Shown here: positions 1 through 8,569 of the stretch, one piece after another | Layout of the letters: each line of letters opens with the position of its first letter | How positions within the stretch are numbered: position 1 is the first letter of the stretch | Translations under genes and position numbers: made by a program | The notes under the pieces: model-generated | Databases searched by the model: none | Seen by the model: the letters and a program-made list of their open reading frames with translations, nothing else | What the model was told of the DNA's origin: nothing | Assembly (NCBI GenBank): GCA_900538475.1 | Contig: UPYT01000006.1 | Coordinates: 61,218 to 125,217, forward strand | Direction of reading: 5' to 3' | Length of the DNA stretch: 64,000 nucleotides | Source of the DNA: an uncultured Clostridium sp. | GTDB taxonomy: Bacteria; Bacillota; Clostridia; Lachnospirales; Lachnospiraceae

Positions 1-288
1 TACCAAGAGACAGATCCGGTTCATGCTCTTGGTCAGCTGCGAAATAGGCTGGAAAGCCAGGAAGAATTTCCGCATGAAATTGGTCTGTTTCTTGGATATC
101 CCCTGGGAGATGTGATTGGGTTTATGGTAAATGGAGGAAAGAATTATAAGTGCAGAGGACTGTGGAAGGTATATACGGATGCAGGAACGGCTGTACGGAC
201 ATTTGAAAAATACAGAAAATGCAAGGATACCTATGGGCGTCTTTGGAAAGAGGGAAGAACGGTGGGGCAGCTTACGGTGGCGGCCTGA
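1..288 (+). CDS. DUF3793 family protein, C-terminal part (5' end outside window)
   Basis: An open frame runs from the first base to a TGA at 286-288 and encodes the last 95 residues of a protein. The segment with LGYPLGDVIGF followed by a GGKNYKCRGLWKVYTD stretch is characteristic of DUF3793, a cytoplasmic family of unknown function. In Lachnospiraceae it often sits at the end of ferrous iron transport (feo) clusters. The small Cys-rich membrane protein downstream fits that setting. The start lies outside the window. Family recognition is from memory of the motif, and the function is unknown. Confidence 0.75.
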   Translation, partial: YQETDPVHALGQLRNRLESQEEFPHEIGLFLGYPLGDVIGFMVNGGKNYKCRGLWKVYTDAGTAVRTFEKYRKCKDTYGRLWKEGRTVGQLTVAA

Positions 289-330
289 CAGCGAGGAGGC
301 AGAGGATTAACAGCAAGGTTTTGGAAGAAC

Positions 331-433
331 GTGTTGACAGGGGGCTGGCAGAGGCCTTAAATGACAGAACACGTTGACAGAGGCTTGGCAGAAGTTTGGA
401 ACGGCAGTGCGTTGACAGAAGCTTGGCAGAATA
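331..433 (+). repeat. Three degenerate tandem repeats, period about 40 bp
   Basis: Three copies of a unit close to CGTTGACAGAGGCTTGGCAG start near 331, 370 and 410, between the DUF3793 gene and the small Feo-associated gene. Each copy contains TTGACA, the consensus -35 hexamer, but no convincing -10 follows any copy at 17 bp. They may be a tandem duplication in an intergenic region or repeated protein-binding sites. Confidence 0.6.
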
Positions 434-511
434 GAGAAGGGACTTGCAAATACAGGTAAAATCACATATAATTGCCATAATCTGAAAAATCAGAAAGAAA
501 AGGAGGAGGAT

Positions 512-652
512 ATGATGGCGACTTTGATTGTTGGCGCAGCAGTAGCAGGACTGGTGGTTGTGGCGGTGAGAAAGCTGGCGCGAGATAAAAGAAATGGAAA
601 ATCCCTTTCCTGCGGCGGTGACTGCAGCCGCTGCAAGGGACACTGCAGCTAA
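512..652 (+). CDS. FeoB-associated Cys-rich membrane protein
   Basis: A 46-residue protein with one N-terminal membrane segment (about residues 4-19, rich in Val, Ala and Leu) and a basic stretch. Its Cys-rich tail has four cysteines in the pattern CGGDCSRCKGHC. This matches the small proteins found beside FeoB ferrous iron transporters in Firmicutes; the cysteines are thought to handle iron or sit at the membrane with FeoB. A strong AGGAGGAGG ribosome site lies at 501-509. Two consecutive ATGs (512 and 515) are possible starts. FeoB itself is presumably upstream of the window. Confidence 0.8.
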   Translation: MMATLIVGAAVAGLVVVAVRKLARDKRNGKSLSCGGDCSRCKGHCS

Positions 653-695
653 AAATGGAAGCAGAATTAAGAGATAAAAATACAGGAGATAAAAA

Positions 696-1514
696 ATGGA
701 ATCTTCCAGAAATCAAAACGGAATTGGCGAAAAAGAGCTTCTTGTTGTGAGCTTTGGCACCAGCTATTATGACAGCCGGCGCCTCACTATAGGCGCAGTA
801 GAGGAGGTTCTGGAAAGAGAATTTCCTGATTACGCAGTGCGCCGTGGCTTTACCAGCAGAAGAATTATTGAACGGTTGAAAAAACGCGACGGACTCTTGA
901 TTGATGATACCGAGCAGGCGCTGAAAAGAGCGGAGGAAAACGGGGTCAAAAGGCTGGTGATTCAGCCCACTCATCTGATGCACGGACTGGAATACCAGAA
1001 GCTGGCCAAACAGGCGGCAGCTCACAGGGCAGCTTTTGATGAAATAGTTTTGGGAGAACCTCTTTTGGCATCTGAGCGGGATTTTCAGATTGTCATAGAA
1101 GCAGTTACAGAGGAATTGGCGCCTTATGATGATGGAAAAACAGCTGTCTGTCTGATGGGACACGGGACAGAGGATAAAGCGAATCAGGTTTATGAAAAAA
1201 TACAGGAAAAGATGAGAAAAGCTGGACACCAACACTATTACATTGGGACTGTGGAGGCGAATCCCGGAGTGGAGGAGGTGGCAGAAGCAGTAAAAGCTGG
1301 AAATTACAGCAGGGTAGTTCTGGCCCCTTTTATGCTGGTTGCAGGTGATCATGCAAATAACGATATGGCCGGTGATGAAGAGGATAGCTGGAGGAGTGTG
1401 TTTTCCAGAGAAGGATACCAGGTGATTTGCCTGCTCAAGGGGCTGGGAGAGCTGGAAAAAATCCGCTTTTTATTTGCCGAACATGCACGGGAAGCCATGA
1501 ATAGTCTGAAATAG
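696..1514 (+). CDS. cbiK: Sirohydrochlorin cobaltochelatase (CbiK type)
   Basis: A 272-residue protein of the CbiK class, which inserts Co(II) (and can insert Fe(II)) into sirohydrochlorin in anaerobic cobalamin or siroheme synthesis in the cytoplasm. The opening VVSFGTSYYDSR, the metal-site histidine region QPTHLMHGLEY and the second histidine in CLMGHGTEDKAN match the family, as does the length. It starts at ATG 696, 43 bp after the small Feo-associated gene. No cobalamin operon is visible around it. The neighbours are iron-uptake genes, so its physiological metal is open: cobalt by homology, iron by context. Confidence 0.85.
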   Translation: MESSRNQNGIGEKELLVVSFGTSYYDSRRLTIGAVEEVLEREFPDYAVRRGFTSRRIIERLKKRDGLLIDDTEQALKRAEENGVKRLVIQPTHLMHGLEYQKLAKQAAAHRAAFDEIVLGEPLLASERDFQIVIEAVTEELAPYDDGKTAVCLMGHGTEDKANQVYEKIQEKMRKAGHQHYYIGTVEANPGVEEVAEAVKAGNYSRVVLAPFMLVAGDHANNDMAGDEEDSWRSVFSREGYQVICLLKGLGELEKIRFLFAEHAREAMNSLK

Positions 1515-1535
1515 ACTTATCATGGCTTCTTTTCA
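1492..1535. terminator. Bidirectional terminator overlapping the cbiK stop
   Basis: AAGCCATGA plus ATAGTCT (1492-1507) pairs with AGACTTAT plus CATGGCTT (1513-1528), with one bulged base, followed by T-rich sequence up to 1550. The stem includes the cbiK stop codon and ends beside the stop of the convergent AraC gene, so it can serve both. Confidence 0.7.
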
Positions 1536-2501
1536 TGAATTTTTTTTATGGCTTTTGTTCAGGACACAGGAATGGCAAGGAGGCTGTTGGCTGATTCCTG
1601 TAAATTTACGGTATTCTGTAGGAAGAACCTGATAAAATTCTTTAAATGCAGTGGCAAACTTGCTTTGATTTTCATAACCTACGGAATGGGCAATCTGTGC
1701 TATGCTTCGATCAGTCTGAAGCAGCATGGATGCGGCGGCCTCCATTCGGTGTTCTTTAATATGGGAAGCAATGGAATTGCCGTAAACAGCTTTAAAGAGT
1801 GTCTTTAAGGTGGTTGGATTCATCAGGTACCGACGGGCCAGATCCTCGATGGTGATTCTTTGATCCAGATGGCTGATCAGCTGATCGTGGATAGTTCGAA
1901 TCAGTTCTACCTGACGGGACTGGTACTGGGAAAGCTGTTCCTTTGAGGAACACTGTAGCTGGGAAAGCTGGAGAAGAAGCTCCTGTACCTTCAGCTTCCA
2001 GAAAGCAGTTTCCAGCTCCTTTGGAAGACCGTAAAAGGAAGAAAATACAGCATCCGTTTTGCTGTTTCCGGCCAGAGAAACAGCGCCGTTTTCCCGGCAG
2101 AATTTTTCATAAAGCAGGTTTCCGGTAATCCCGGATTCGTCCAGAGGATGGGGCGGACAGGCAGTAATAATATCCAGATCCACACAGAGAATCAGTCCTT
2201 CATAATATCCGTTAGGCAATGTGAGCAATGAGTTGGCACAGGTTTTCATAGTCTGGATGGCATAGTCTCCCTGACCAAGATAGACATGGTTCCCGTTTCC
2301 CATTTCCCAGCCAAGGCGCCCCTGACGACAGTAGCTGATTTCCAGAACATGATCAAGAGCCTCGTGGCAGAGAGATAGAGTATCACCTCGAAGAGTCAGG
2401 AAAAACAGTTCAATTCCTGGATAGAGGGCATGGGACTCCAGATGGCTGCCATTTTGGAGGCAGGTCAGTGTTTCTTCAAGCTGCAGAAATCTATGATTCA
2501 T
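1533..2501 (-). CDS. AraC family transcriptional regulator
   Basis: A 322-residue protein with an unassigned N-terminal sensing region and a C-terminal double helix-turn-helix (about residues 205-305). The latter carries the typical IEDLARRYLMNPTTLKTLFKAVYG and SIAQIAHSVGYENQSKFATAFKEFY elements. It lies 18 bp downstream of the ArsR gene on the same strand, with an AAAGGAG ribosome site in the gap, so the two are probably co-transcribed. The ligand is unknown. N-terminal domains of this type, with siderophore- or metal-linked AraC regulators as relatives, would fit the metal context, but that is inference. Confidence 0.85.
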   Translation of the reverse strand: MNHRFLQLEETLTCLQNGSHLESHALYPGIELFFLTLRGDTLSLCHEALDHVLEISYCRQGRLGWEMGNGNHVYLGQGDYAIQTMKTCANSLLTLPNGYYEGLILCVDLDIITACPPHPLDESGITGNLLYEKFCRENGAVSLAGNSKTDAVFSSFYGLPKELETAFWKLKVQELLLQLSQLQCSSKEQLSQYQSRQVELIRTIHDQLISHLDQRITIEDLARRYLMNPTTLKTLFKAVYGNSIASHIKEHRMEAAASMLLQTDRSIAQIAHSVGYENQSKFATAFKEFYQVLPTEYRKFTGISQQPPCHSCVLNKSHKKNS

Positions 2502-2519
2502 GATGTAATTGATCTCCTT

Positions 2520-2885
2520 TTATTGCGGACAGGTGATTTCCATAACCTGTTCAATCATATGGTGGAGCAGCTGGCTCTGCTGTGTGTCGGCGGCCTTATA
2601 ATAGACTTCCTTTCCGACTCTCCGGCTGACAATCAGCCCCCGGTTTCTTAAGGGGCGCAGATGGTGGGATACGGCAGGGCTTGACATATTCATCATAGCA
2701 GAAATATTGATAACACATTCTTCACAGTGGCACAGCAGCCAGAAAATACGAATCCGGCTGGTGTCACCCAGCTGCTTGAAAACCTCTGCAACAATCTGAA
2801 AATCGTCGATCCTGGAAAGCTGGCTTTCCAGATAATTCAGTTCTGTTGAAGTTTCATACTGATGAGGCAGTGCTGATGCAGGCAT
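2520..2885 (-). CDS. ArsR/SmtB family metal-responsive repressor
   Basis: A 121-residue winged-helix repressor. The start chosen is the ATG at 2885, preceded by AAAGGAGATG; a longer frame upstream lacks a ribosome site. The recognition helix lies in the NMSSPAVSHHLRPLRNRGLI stretch. The CHCEECVIN segment of the preceding helix resembles the alpha-3 metal site (ELCVCDL) of CadC/CmtR-type cadmium, lead or zinc sensors. It is divergent from a CPC-type metal ATPase and probably represses it through a palindrome at 3006-3023. Confidence 0.88.
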   Translation of the reverse strand: MPASALPHQYETSTELNYLESQLSRIDDFQIVAEVFKQLGDTSRIRIFWLLCHCEECVINISAMMNMSSPAVSHHLRPLRNRGLIVSRRVGKEVYYKAADTQQSQLLHHMIEQVMEITCPQ

Positions 2886-2964
2886 GGCCACATCTCCTTT
2901 CGTTTTAATATTCACCCATTTGGAAATGGTTTTCTCCCGTTTGGGAGAGTATTCCCAGGAAGCC

Positions 2965-2993
2965 TTGACTTCCTGTTTGGTACATATTATACT
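2965..2993 (+). promoter_or_regulatory. Sigma-A promoter for the metal ATPase
   Basis: TTGACT (2965-2970), a 17-bp spacer and TATACT (2988-2993) form a near-consensus promoter reading toward the P-type ATPase. Transcription would start near 3000, immediately before the ArsR operator candidate. Confidence 0.7.
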
Positions 2994-3005
2994 GCAAATA
3001 CATAA

Positions 3006-3023
3006 ATTAAACAAGTGCTTAAT
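3006..3023. promoter_or_regulatory. Candidate ArsR operator palindrome
   Basis: ATTAAACAAGTGCTTAAT is an imperfect 18-bp palindrome, 14 of 18 positions symmetric. It lies at the expected transcription start of the ATPase promoter and between the two divergent genes. ArsR/SmtB repressors commonly bind AT-rich inverted repeats at this place. Confidence 0.55.
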
Positions 3024-3110
3024 TGTTGATTAAAAAAACAGAAGCTAAATAAGCAGGCCGAAGAAAGGGGTTATTTTTATGAAAAAAATGGAGAAAAAGA
3101 GGGAGAAATT

Positions 3111-4997
3111 ATGACGAAAAAGCAGAAAAAAATGCTGTACCGTATTCTGGCTTCAGCAGGAATGGTTCTTTTATGGAATGTGATTCCAGTTACGGGAATT
3201 CTCCGGCTTTTACTTTTTCTTGCAGCCTATTTGGTAATAGGCTATGACATACTGAAAAAGGCCGGAAAGGGAATAAAAAACCGCCGCGTATTTGACGAAA
3301 ATTTTCTTATGGCAGTTGCCACAGTAGGTGCCTTTGCCCTGGCAATTTATGACAGAAGCGGCGACTATAATGAAGCAATTGCAGTAATGCTTTTTTACCA
3401 GGTTGGCGAGCTGTTTCAGAGCTACGCAGTAGGTAAAAGCAGAAAAAATATCAGTGCGTTGATGGATATCCGGCCGGATTATGCCAATATTGAGCAGGAC
3501 GGAGCTTTGGTTCAGGTGGATCCGGATGAGGTGGAGAAGGGGTCTGTAATTATTGTTCAGCCAGGTGAGAAAATTCCCATTGACGGCATTGTACTGGAGG
3601 GTTTCTCTTCTTTAAATACCAGTGCTCTGACAGGTGAGAGCCTTCCCAGAGATGCAAAGGAGGGAGATGAGGTTATCAGCGGCTGCATCAATATGACCGG
3701 GGTTTTGAAGATTCAGACAACAAAGGAATTCGGAGAATCTACTGTGTCCAAAATTTTGGAACTGGTAGAAGATTCCAGTTCCAGAAAGTCAAAATCTGAG
3801 GCATTTATTTCCCGGTTTGCAAGAGTATATACACCGGCAGTCTGCTATGGAGCCGTGGCTTTGGCGGTGGTTCCGCCGATTATAAATCTAATGTTTTTTT
3901 CTGCATCGCCTCAGTGGAACGTATGGGTATACCGCGCGCTTACCTTCCTGGTTATCAGCTGTCCCTGCGCCCTTGTCATCAGCATTCCTTTAAGCTTTTT
4001 TGCCGGAATCGGAGGGGCCAGCAGAGAGGGAATTTTAATAAAAGGATCCAACTATCTGGAAACCTTATCCAAAACGAAATATGTAGTTTTCGATAAGACG
4101 GGAACACTGACAGAAGGCGCTTTTCAGGTAACAGGCGTCCATCACAACAAGCTGGAGGAAGAGCATTTGCTTCAGTATGCAGCTCTGGCAGAATGTGCCT
4201 CCTCTCACCCAATCAGCAAGAGTCTGCAGCGGGCCTGCAAAACCCCTCTGGATCGAAGCCGGGTGACGGATATTCAGGAAATCAGCGGACAGGGAATTCT
4301 GGCAACAGTGGACGGGATTCGTGTTGCGGCAGGAAATGATCGGTTGATGAAAAATATGCAGGTGGAATACCGGGAATGCCACTGTACTGGAACCATTATT
4401 CACATGGCTCTGGATGGGGAATATGCAGGTCATATTGTAATTTCTGATGTGGTGAAGCCTCATGCAAAGGAAGCGGTTTCTCGCTTGAAAGCTTCTGGTG
4501 TTTCCAGAACGGTTATGCTGACTGGAGACCGGAAACAGGTGGCAGAACAGGTTGCATCTCAACTGGGAATTGATGAGGTTTACAGTGAGCTTTTGCCGGA
4601 TGACAAGGTTTCTAAGGTGGAAAAGCTTTTGCAGGAAAAGCCGGATCGGGCAAGACTGGCCTTTGTAGGCGATGGAATCAACGATGCCCCAGTTCTTTCC
4701 AGAGCAGATATTGGAATTGCCATGGGAGCTATGGGTTCCGATGCTGCTATTGAGGCAGCAGATGTGGTTTTGATGGATGATGATCCCATGCAGATTGCAA
4801 AGGCAATTCGGATTTCCCGTAAATGTCTGGGCATTGTGTATCAGAATATTGTCTTTGCTCTTGTAATTAAATTTGGCTGTCTTGCGCTGGGAGCAGTGGG
4901 AATTGCCAATATGTGGTTTGCTATTTTTGCTGATGTAGGAGTTATGATTCTGGCTGTTCTCAATGCAATCCGCGCCTTGTATGTACACAGGCTGTAA
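3111..4997 (+). CDS. Heavy-metal P1B-type ATPase (Cd/Zn/Pb exporter)
   Basis: A 628-residue membrane pump. Visible signatures are the metal-binding CPC in the membrane (C284-P285-C286, in ISCPCALVIS), the phosphorylated Asp in DKTGTLTEG (D328), TGES in the actuator region, HP in SSHPIS and the hinge GDGINDAP. It uses ATP to export divalent soft metals. The CPC motif, without the CPH or SPC variants, places it with the CadA/ZntA or CopA-like groups; the partner ArsR sensor favours cadmium, zinc or lead. There is no N-terminal HMA (CxxC) domain, so it is shorter than classical CadA. Confidence 0.9.
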   Translation: MTKKQKKMLYRILASAGMVLLWNVIPVTGILRLLLFLAAYLVIGYDILKKAGKGIKNRRVFDENFLMAVATVGAFALAIYDRSGDYNEAIAVMLFYQVGELFQSYAVGKSRKNISALMDIRPDYANIEQDGALVQVDPDEVEKGSVIIVQPGEKIPIDGIVLEGFSSLNTSALTGESLPRDAKEGDEVISGCINMTGVLKIQTTKEFGESTVSKILELVEDSSSRKSKSEAFISRFARVYTPAVCYGAVALAVVPPIINLMFFSASPQWNVWVYRALTFLVISCPCALVISIPLSFFAGIGGASREGILIKGSNYLETLSKTKYVVFDKTGTLTEGAFQVTGVHHNKLEEEHLLQYAALAECASSHPISKSLQRACKTPLDRSRVTDIQEISGQGILATVDGIRVAAGNDRLMKNMQVEYRECHCTGTIIHMALDGEYAGHIVISDVVKPHAKEAVSRLKASGVSRTVMLTGDRKQVAEQVASQLGIDEVYSELLPDDKVSKVEKLLQEKPDRARLAFVGDGINDAPVLSRADIGIAMGAMGSDAAIEAADVVLMDDDPMQIAKAIRISRKCLGIVYQNIVFALVIKFGCLALGAVGIANMWFAIFADVGVMILAVLNAIRALYVHRL

Positions 4998-5129
4998 TCA
5001 TGAAATCAGAACTGTTTTTTAGGTTCCAGAGCTGGAAAAAATTATTTTTGAATAGTCTCTTCAAAAAAATAAAATATATGATATAATGGACAAGTTGCTG
5101 AATGATCAAAAGAAAAGGAAGGTAAATGA

Positions 5130-6560
5130 ATGGACAATTCAAAAAAAATGACTTGGTACACCCTGGCCTTTATGGCGTTTTCTACCGTATGGGGCTTTGG
5201 TAATGTACTGAACGGCTTTGTGTATTTTAATGGCATCCAGGTTATATTCAGCTGGATTCTGATGTTTGCCCTCTACTTTGTTCCCTATGCGCTTATGGTA
5301 GGTGAGCTCGGGTCTGCATTTAAGCATTCTGGCGGCGGTGTCAGCTCCTGGATTCATGAAACCATTAGTCCCAAATTTGCATATTATGCAGGCTGGACCT
5401 ATTGGGCATGCCATGTAACCTATATTGCAAGCAAGGGAAGCGGCGGATTAAAGGCTCTTAGCTGGATGATTTTCCAGAACGGAACCACCTATGACAAGTT
5501 CCCGACTATCTGGGTTCAGCTGGCTACTCTGGCCGTTTTGCTCTTTTTCTGCTGGGTTGCAAGCCGCGGTTTAAATCCGTTAAAGAAGCTGGCAACCATT
5601 GCTGGAACCAGTATGTTTGTAATGTCAATTCTGTACATTTTAATGATGTTTGCAGCTCCGGTTATTAATCCTAACGGCGGTTATGTTTCCATGGATTTTT
5701 CTATGAAAAATCTGATTCCTCAGTTTAATCTGGGATACTTTACTTCTCTGTCTATTCTGGTATTTGCAGTAGGCGGATGTGAGAAGATTTCTCCTTATGT
5801 AAATAAAGTAAAGGATCCGTCCAAGGGCTTCCCCAAGGGCATGATTGCACTGGCTGTTATGGTTATGGTCTGTGCAATTCTCGGAACTGTTGCTATGGGT
5901 ATGATGTTTGATCCGGTTGCGATCAATGAGAGTACAGAAAGCTTTAACCATTATGTTTCCAACGGTTCTTATCTGGCATTCCAGAAGCTTGGCGAGTACT
6001 ACCATGTAGGAAATCTGCTGATGATTATCTACGCTGCATGTAATGCAATTGGTCAGTTCTCTACTCTGGTTCTGAGTATTGATGCACCGCTTCGGATGCT
6101 GCTTGACAATGAGGATGCAGAACAGTTTATTCCCTCCAAGCTGCTGAAGAAAAATAAATACGGTGCTTACAGCAACGGCATTCGTATGGTAGCTGTACTG
6201 TCCGGAAGTATTATTCTGATTCAGTCTGTTGTTCCGGGCGCAGCATCTGTTCTGGCGCAGCTGAACAAGCTGAACTCTGTAACCATGCCTCTGCGTTATC
6301 TGTGGGTATTTGCAGCATATATTGCTCTGAGAAAGGCAGCAGAACGTTTCCATCCGGAATATCGTTTTGTTAAGAATCAGGGCCTTGCTTTAACAGCTGG
6401 TATCTGGTGCTTCTTTGTTACTGCAGCCTGCTGTATCATGGGTATGTATGTAAAGGGAGATATGTTCTCAACTGCACTGAACGTAATTACTCCTTTTGTG
6501 CTGACTGCCCTGGGACTGATTCTCCCGGTTATCAAAAAGAGAGAAAAAACAACGGCTTAA
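5130..6560 (+). CDS. APC family amino-acid permease (glutamate:GABA antiporter-like)
   Basis: A 476-residue membrane protein with about 12 hydrophobic segments across its length. The N-terminal region with STVWGFGNVLNGF and GELGSAFKHSGGGVSSWIH is typical of the amino acid-polyamine-organocation superfamily, in particular the YjeM/GadC-like branch. It moves amino acids across the cytoplasmic membrane; the substrate cannot be read from the sequence. The ATG at 5130 follows GGAAGG. An ATG four bases earlier is out of frame. An extended -10 (TGATATAAT) lies about 45 bp upstream. It is a single-gene unit. Confidence 0.85.
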   Translation: MDNSKKMTWYTLAFMAFSTVWGFGNVLNGFVYFNGIQVIFSWILMFALYFVPYALMVGELGSAFKHSGGGVSSWIHETISPKFAYYAGWTYWACHVTYIASKGSGGLKALSWMIFQNGTTYDKFPTIWVQLATLAVLLFFCWVASRGLNPLKKLATIAGTSMFVMSILYILMMFAAPVINPNGGYVSMDFSMKNLIPQFNLGYFTSLSILVFAVGGCEKISPYVNKVKDPSKGFPKGMIALAVMVMVCAILGTVAMGMMFDPVAINESTESFNHYVSNGSYLAFQKLGEYYHVGNLLMIIYAACNAIGQFSTLVLSIDAPLRMLLDNEDAEQFIPSKLLKKNKYGAYSNGIRMVAVLSGSIILIQSVVPGAASVLAQLNKLNSVTMPLRYLWVFAAYIALRKAAERFHPEYRFVKNQGLALTAGIWCFFVTAACCIMGMYVKGDMFSTALNVITPFVLTALGLILPVIKKREKTTA

Positions 6561-6573
6561 CCGAGAGTGATGA

Positions 6574-6687
6574 TTCAGAACGGCGGGAAAACTGGTGGAA
6601 AAAGCTTGCGTTCTGAACAGTTAAATTGAGAAAACATTTCGCGTGTTCTGTGGCCTGGTATCTGGGGCTTCAGGATGCGCGATTTTT
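6574..6687 (+). terminator. Possible termination region after the permease
   Basis: Two inverted repeats follow the permease: TTCAGAACG (6574-6582) with CGTTCTGAA (6609-6617), and TCGCG (6639-6643) with CGCGA (6678-6682). The second is followed by TTTTTC. Loops are long, so this is only a weak candidate. Confidence 0.3.
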
Positions 6688-6783
6688 CTTTCAAAGGAAC
6701 GCTTGTTCTGAAAAAAGAGGTATGGAGGCTGTGTTTTGAACAGAGCAGGGAGAAAGAAAAAAGACATGGAAAAGGTGAAAAAA

Positions 6784-7278
6784 ATGAAAATCAGAAAAAT
6801 AGACAAAGATAAAAAACAATATCTGGAGCTGCTTCTTTTGGGGGATGAACAGGAAAGCATGATTGACAGGTATCTGGAAAAGGGGGATATGTATGTTCTG
6901 CAGGAGGAAGGTGCAGAGGAGAACAGAGCGGCTGGAGTCTGTGTAGTGACTGCTGAATCTGATGAGATCCTGGAGCTGAAAAACATTGCTGTAGCGCCGG
7001 AATACCAGCATCAGGGCTGGGGGCGAAGAATGATAGCCTTTCTGGAAAATACCTATAGTTCATCCTTTCGAATTCTCCAGGCGGGAACAGGTGATGTGCC
7101 TGCAACCGTGCTTTTTTATGAAGCCTGCGGATTTCACAGATCCCACAGAATTCCGGATTTTTTTACGAAGAATTATGATCATCCTATTTATGAATGTGGA
7201 AAGCTGCTGACAGATATGGTCTATTTTCAGAAGAAGATGGAACTTGTTTCCGGGGAAGGAGAAGGAAATGAAGAATGA
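6784..7278 (+). CDS. GNAT family N-acetyltransferase
   Basis: About 164 residues. The acetyl-CoA binding region is visible as LKNIAVAPEYQHQGWGRRMIAFLE (motif A, with Q/RxxGxG/A as QHQGWGRR) followed by motif-B-like VLFYEACGFHRSHR. It transfers an acetyl group to an unknown amine in the cytoplasm. The start at 6784 has AAGGTG six bases upstream; in-frame ATG 6766 and TTG 6736 are alternatives. The stop overlaps the next gene by 11 bp, which suggests translational coupling with the Nudix hydrolase. Confidence 0.82.
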   Translation: MKIRKIDKDKKQYLELLLLGDEQESMIDRYLEKGDMYVLQEEGAEENRAAGVCVVTAESDEILELKNIAVAPEYQHQGWGRRMIAFLENTYSSSFRILQAGTGDVPATVLFYEACGFHRSHRIPDFFTKNYDHPIYECGKLLTDMVYFQKKMELVSGEGEGNEE

Positions 7279-7846
7279 TTCCCAGCAGGAAGAACGGCTT
7301 GTATGGAGACTGAAGGAAAAGCAGATACTTTATGATGAAAGGTGGCTTCATCTGGAGTCCCGGTCTTATCAGCTGGCGAACGGAACCGTCATTGAGCCCT
7401 ATTATGTAACCTGTCCCAATGATTTTACTGTGATAGTGGCTGTGACGGAAAATGGTAGTTTTTTGATGGAACGCTTGTATCGGCCTGGAGCGGAGATGAT
7501 TATGACAGAGCCTCCGGCAGGGGCTATTGAGCCAGGAGAAGAACCGGTGGAGGCAGCCAGAAGGGAGCTTCGGGAGGAGACAGGATACGAGGCAGAGTCT
7601 ATGGAATTCCTCTGTAAAATAGCGCCGAATGCAGCTACAGTCAGCAATTATGCCTGGTGTTATCTGGCAAGAAATGCAAGACCTGTGGGAAAACAGAGTC
7701 TGGATGAAACGGAGGCTCTGGAGGTGTTTGAAATGACCAGACAGCAGGTAATTGATGGTCTGAGAGAGGGAGAATTTATTCAGGCAGTTCATGTGGCGGC
7801 ATTATACCGGGCATTGGATAAAATGCAAGAAAAGATTGATTTTTAA
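7268..7846 (+). CDS. Nudix hydrolase (ADP-ribose pyrophosphatase-like)
   Basis: A 192-residue protein with a clear Nudix box: GAIEPGEEPVEAARRELREETGYEAE, containing the REXXEEXGX core. The AGAEMIMTEPPAG stretch just before it resembles ADP-ribose and nucleotide-sugar diphosphatases (NudF/YqkG). These hydrolyse nucleoside diphosphates linked to another group, using Mg2+. ATG 7268 is preceded by a long purine-rich GGGGAAGGAGAAGG site. It overlaps the GNAT gene, so both are probably one transcript. Confidence 0.88.
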   Translation: MKNDSQQEERLVWRLKEKQILYDERWLHLESRSYQLANGTVIEPYYVTCPNDFTVIVAVTENGSFLMERLYRPGAEMIMTEPPAGAIEPGEEPVEAARRELREETGYEAESMEFLCKIAPNAATVSNYAWCYLARNARPVGKQSLDETEALEVFEMTRQQVIDGLREGEFIQAVHVAALYRALDKMQEKIDF

Positions 7847-7909
7847 GAGAAAAACGATTAAGATAAAGTGGATAGAATCAAAAATGCAGGTAGAGAGGAG
7901 AGATATTTT

Positions 7910-8431
7910 ATGCATACTGTCATAGAAAATATGATCACCAGAAGAAGCTGCCGCGGCTATAAGCCAGACATGATTCCAGAGGATGTACTGGAAGAGATAT
8001 TAAAGGCAGGAACCTACGCTGCAACAGGTATGGGAAAGCAGTCTCCGGTTATACTGGCAGTTACGAACCCAGAAGTACGGCAGAGGCTGTCTGAGGTGAA
8101 TGCGGAAATCATGGGAGTGGATTCCGATCCCTTTTATGGTGCACCGGTAGTGCTGGTAGTGCTGGCAGATAAAAAACGCCCGACTTATGTGTACGATGGA
8201 AGTCTTGTTATGGGAAATCTTATGCTGGCAGCTCATGCGCTGGGCGTAGACAGCTGTTGGATTCACCGGGCGAAAGAAACTTTTGATCGTCCAGAATGGA
8301 AGGAATTTCTGAAGGAACAGGGAATTGAGGGAGATTACGAGGGAATCGGAAACTGTGTTCTTGGATACAGGGCAGTTCCTCTGAAAGAGGCTGCGCCGCG
8401 CAAGGATCACTATGTATACCGTGTGAAGTGA
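7910..8431 (+). CDS. Nitroreductase family protein
   Basis: A 173-residue FMN-dependent oxidoreductase. The N-terminal RRSCRGYKPDMIPEDVLEEILKAGTYAATG pattern (RRSxRxF/Y, then an early helix and a T/AxTG loop) is typical. AHALGVDSCWIHRAK and the C-terminal GNCVLGYRA match the family. It reduces nitro compounds, quinones or flavins; the natural substrate is unknown. The start at ATG 7910 is chosen because AGAGAGGAGAG precedes it at normal spacing; an upstream GTG (7868) lacks one. Confidence 0.88.
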   Translation: MHTVIENMITRRSCRGYKPDMIPEDVLEEILKAGTYAATGMGKQSPVILAVTNPEVRQRLSEVNAEIMGVDSDPFYGAPVVLVVLADKKRPTYVYDGSLVMGNLMLAAHALGVDSCWIHRAKETFDRPEWKEFLKEQGIEGDYEGIGNCVLGYRAVPLKEAAPRKDHYVYRVK

Positions 8432-8460
8432 TAAGGGATTGTTTTGTATAAAAAATCCGG

Positions 8461-8500
8461 AAAAATACTGCATGGGAAGAAGACCTGTGCAGTATTTTTA
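8461..8500 (+). terminator. Rho-independent terminator
   Basis: AAAAATACTGCA (8461-8472) and TGCAGTATTTTT (8488-8499) form a perfect 12-bp stem with a 15-base loop and a T-rich 3' arm, downstream of the nitroreductase. Confidence 0.85.
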
Positions 8501-8569
8501 TATCATAGAAAATGGTATCCTGCATGAAAAATAAAAACGGGAAAATCAGAAGGGAAGCAAAGCAACAGA

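Noticed and set aside
331..433. CRISPR array
   Set aside because: Only three degenerate units with short, partly similar spacers; no cas genes anywhere in the window.
4065..4988. Long minus-strand frame (307 codons) inside the metal ATPase gene
   Set aside because: It is entirely antisense to a strongly supported ATPase with all motifs, and has no family features or ribosome site.
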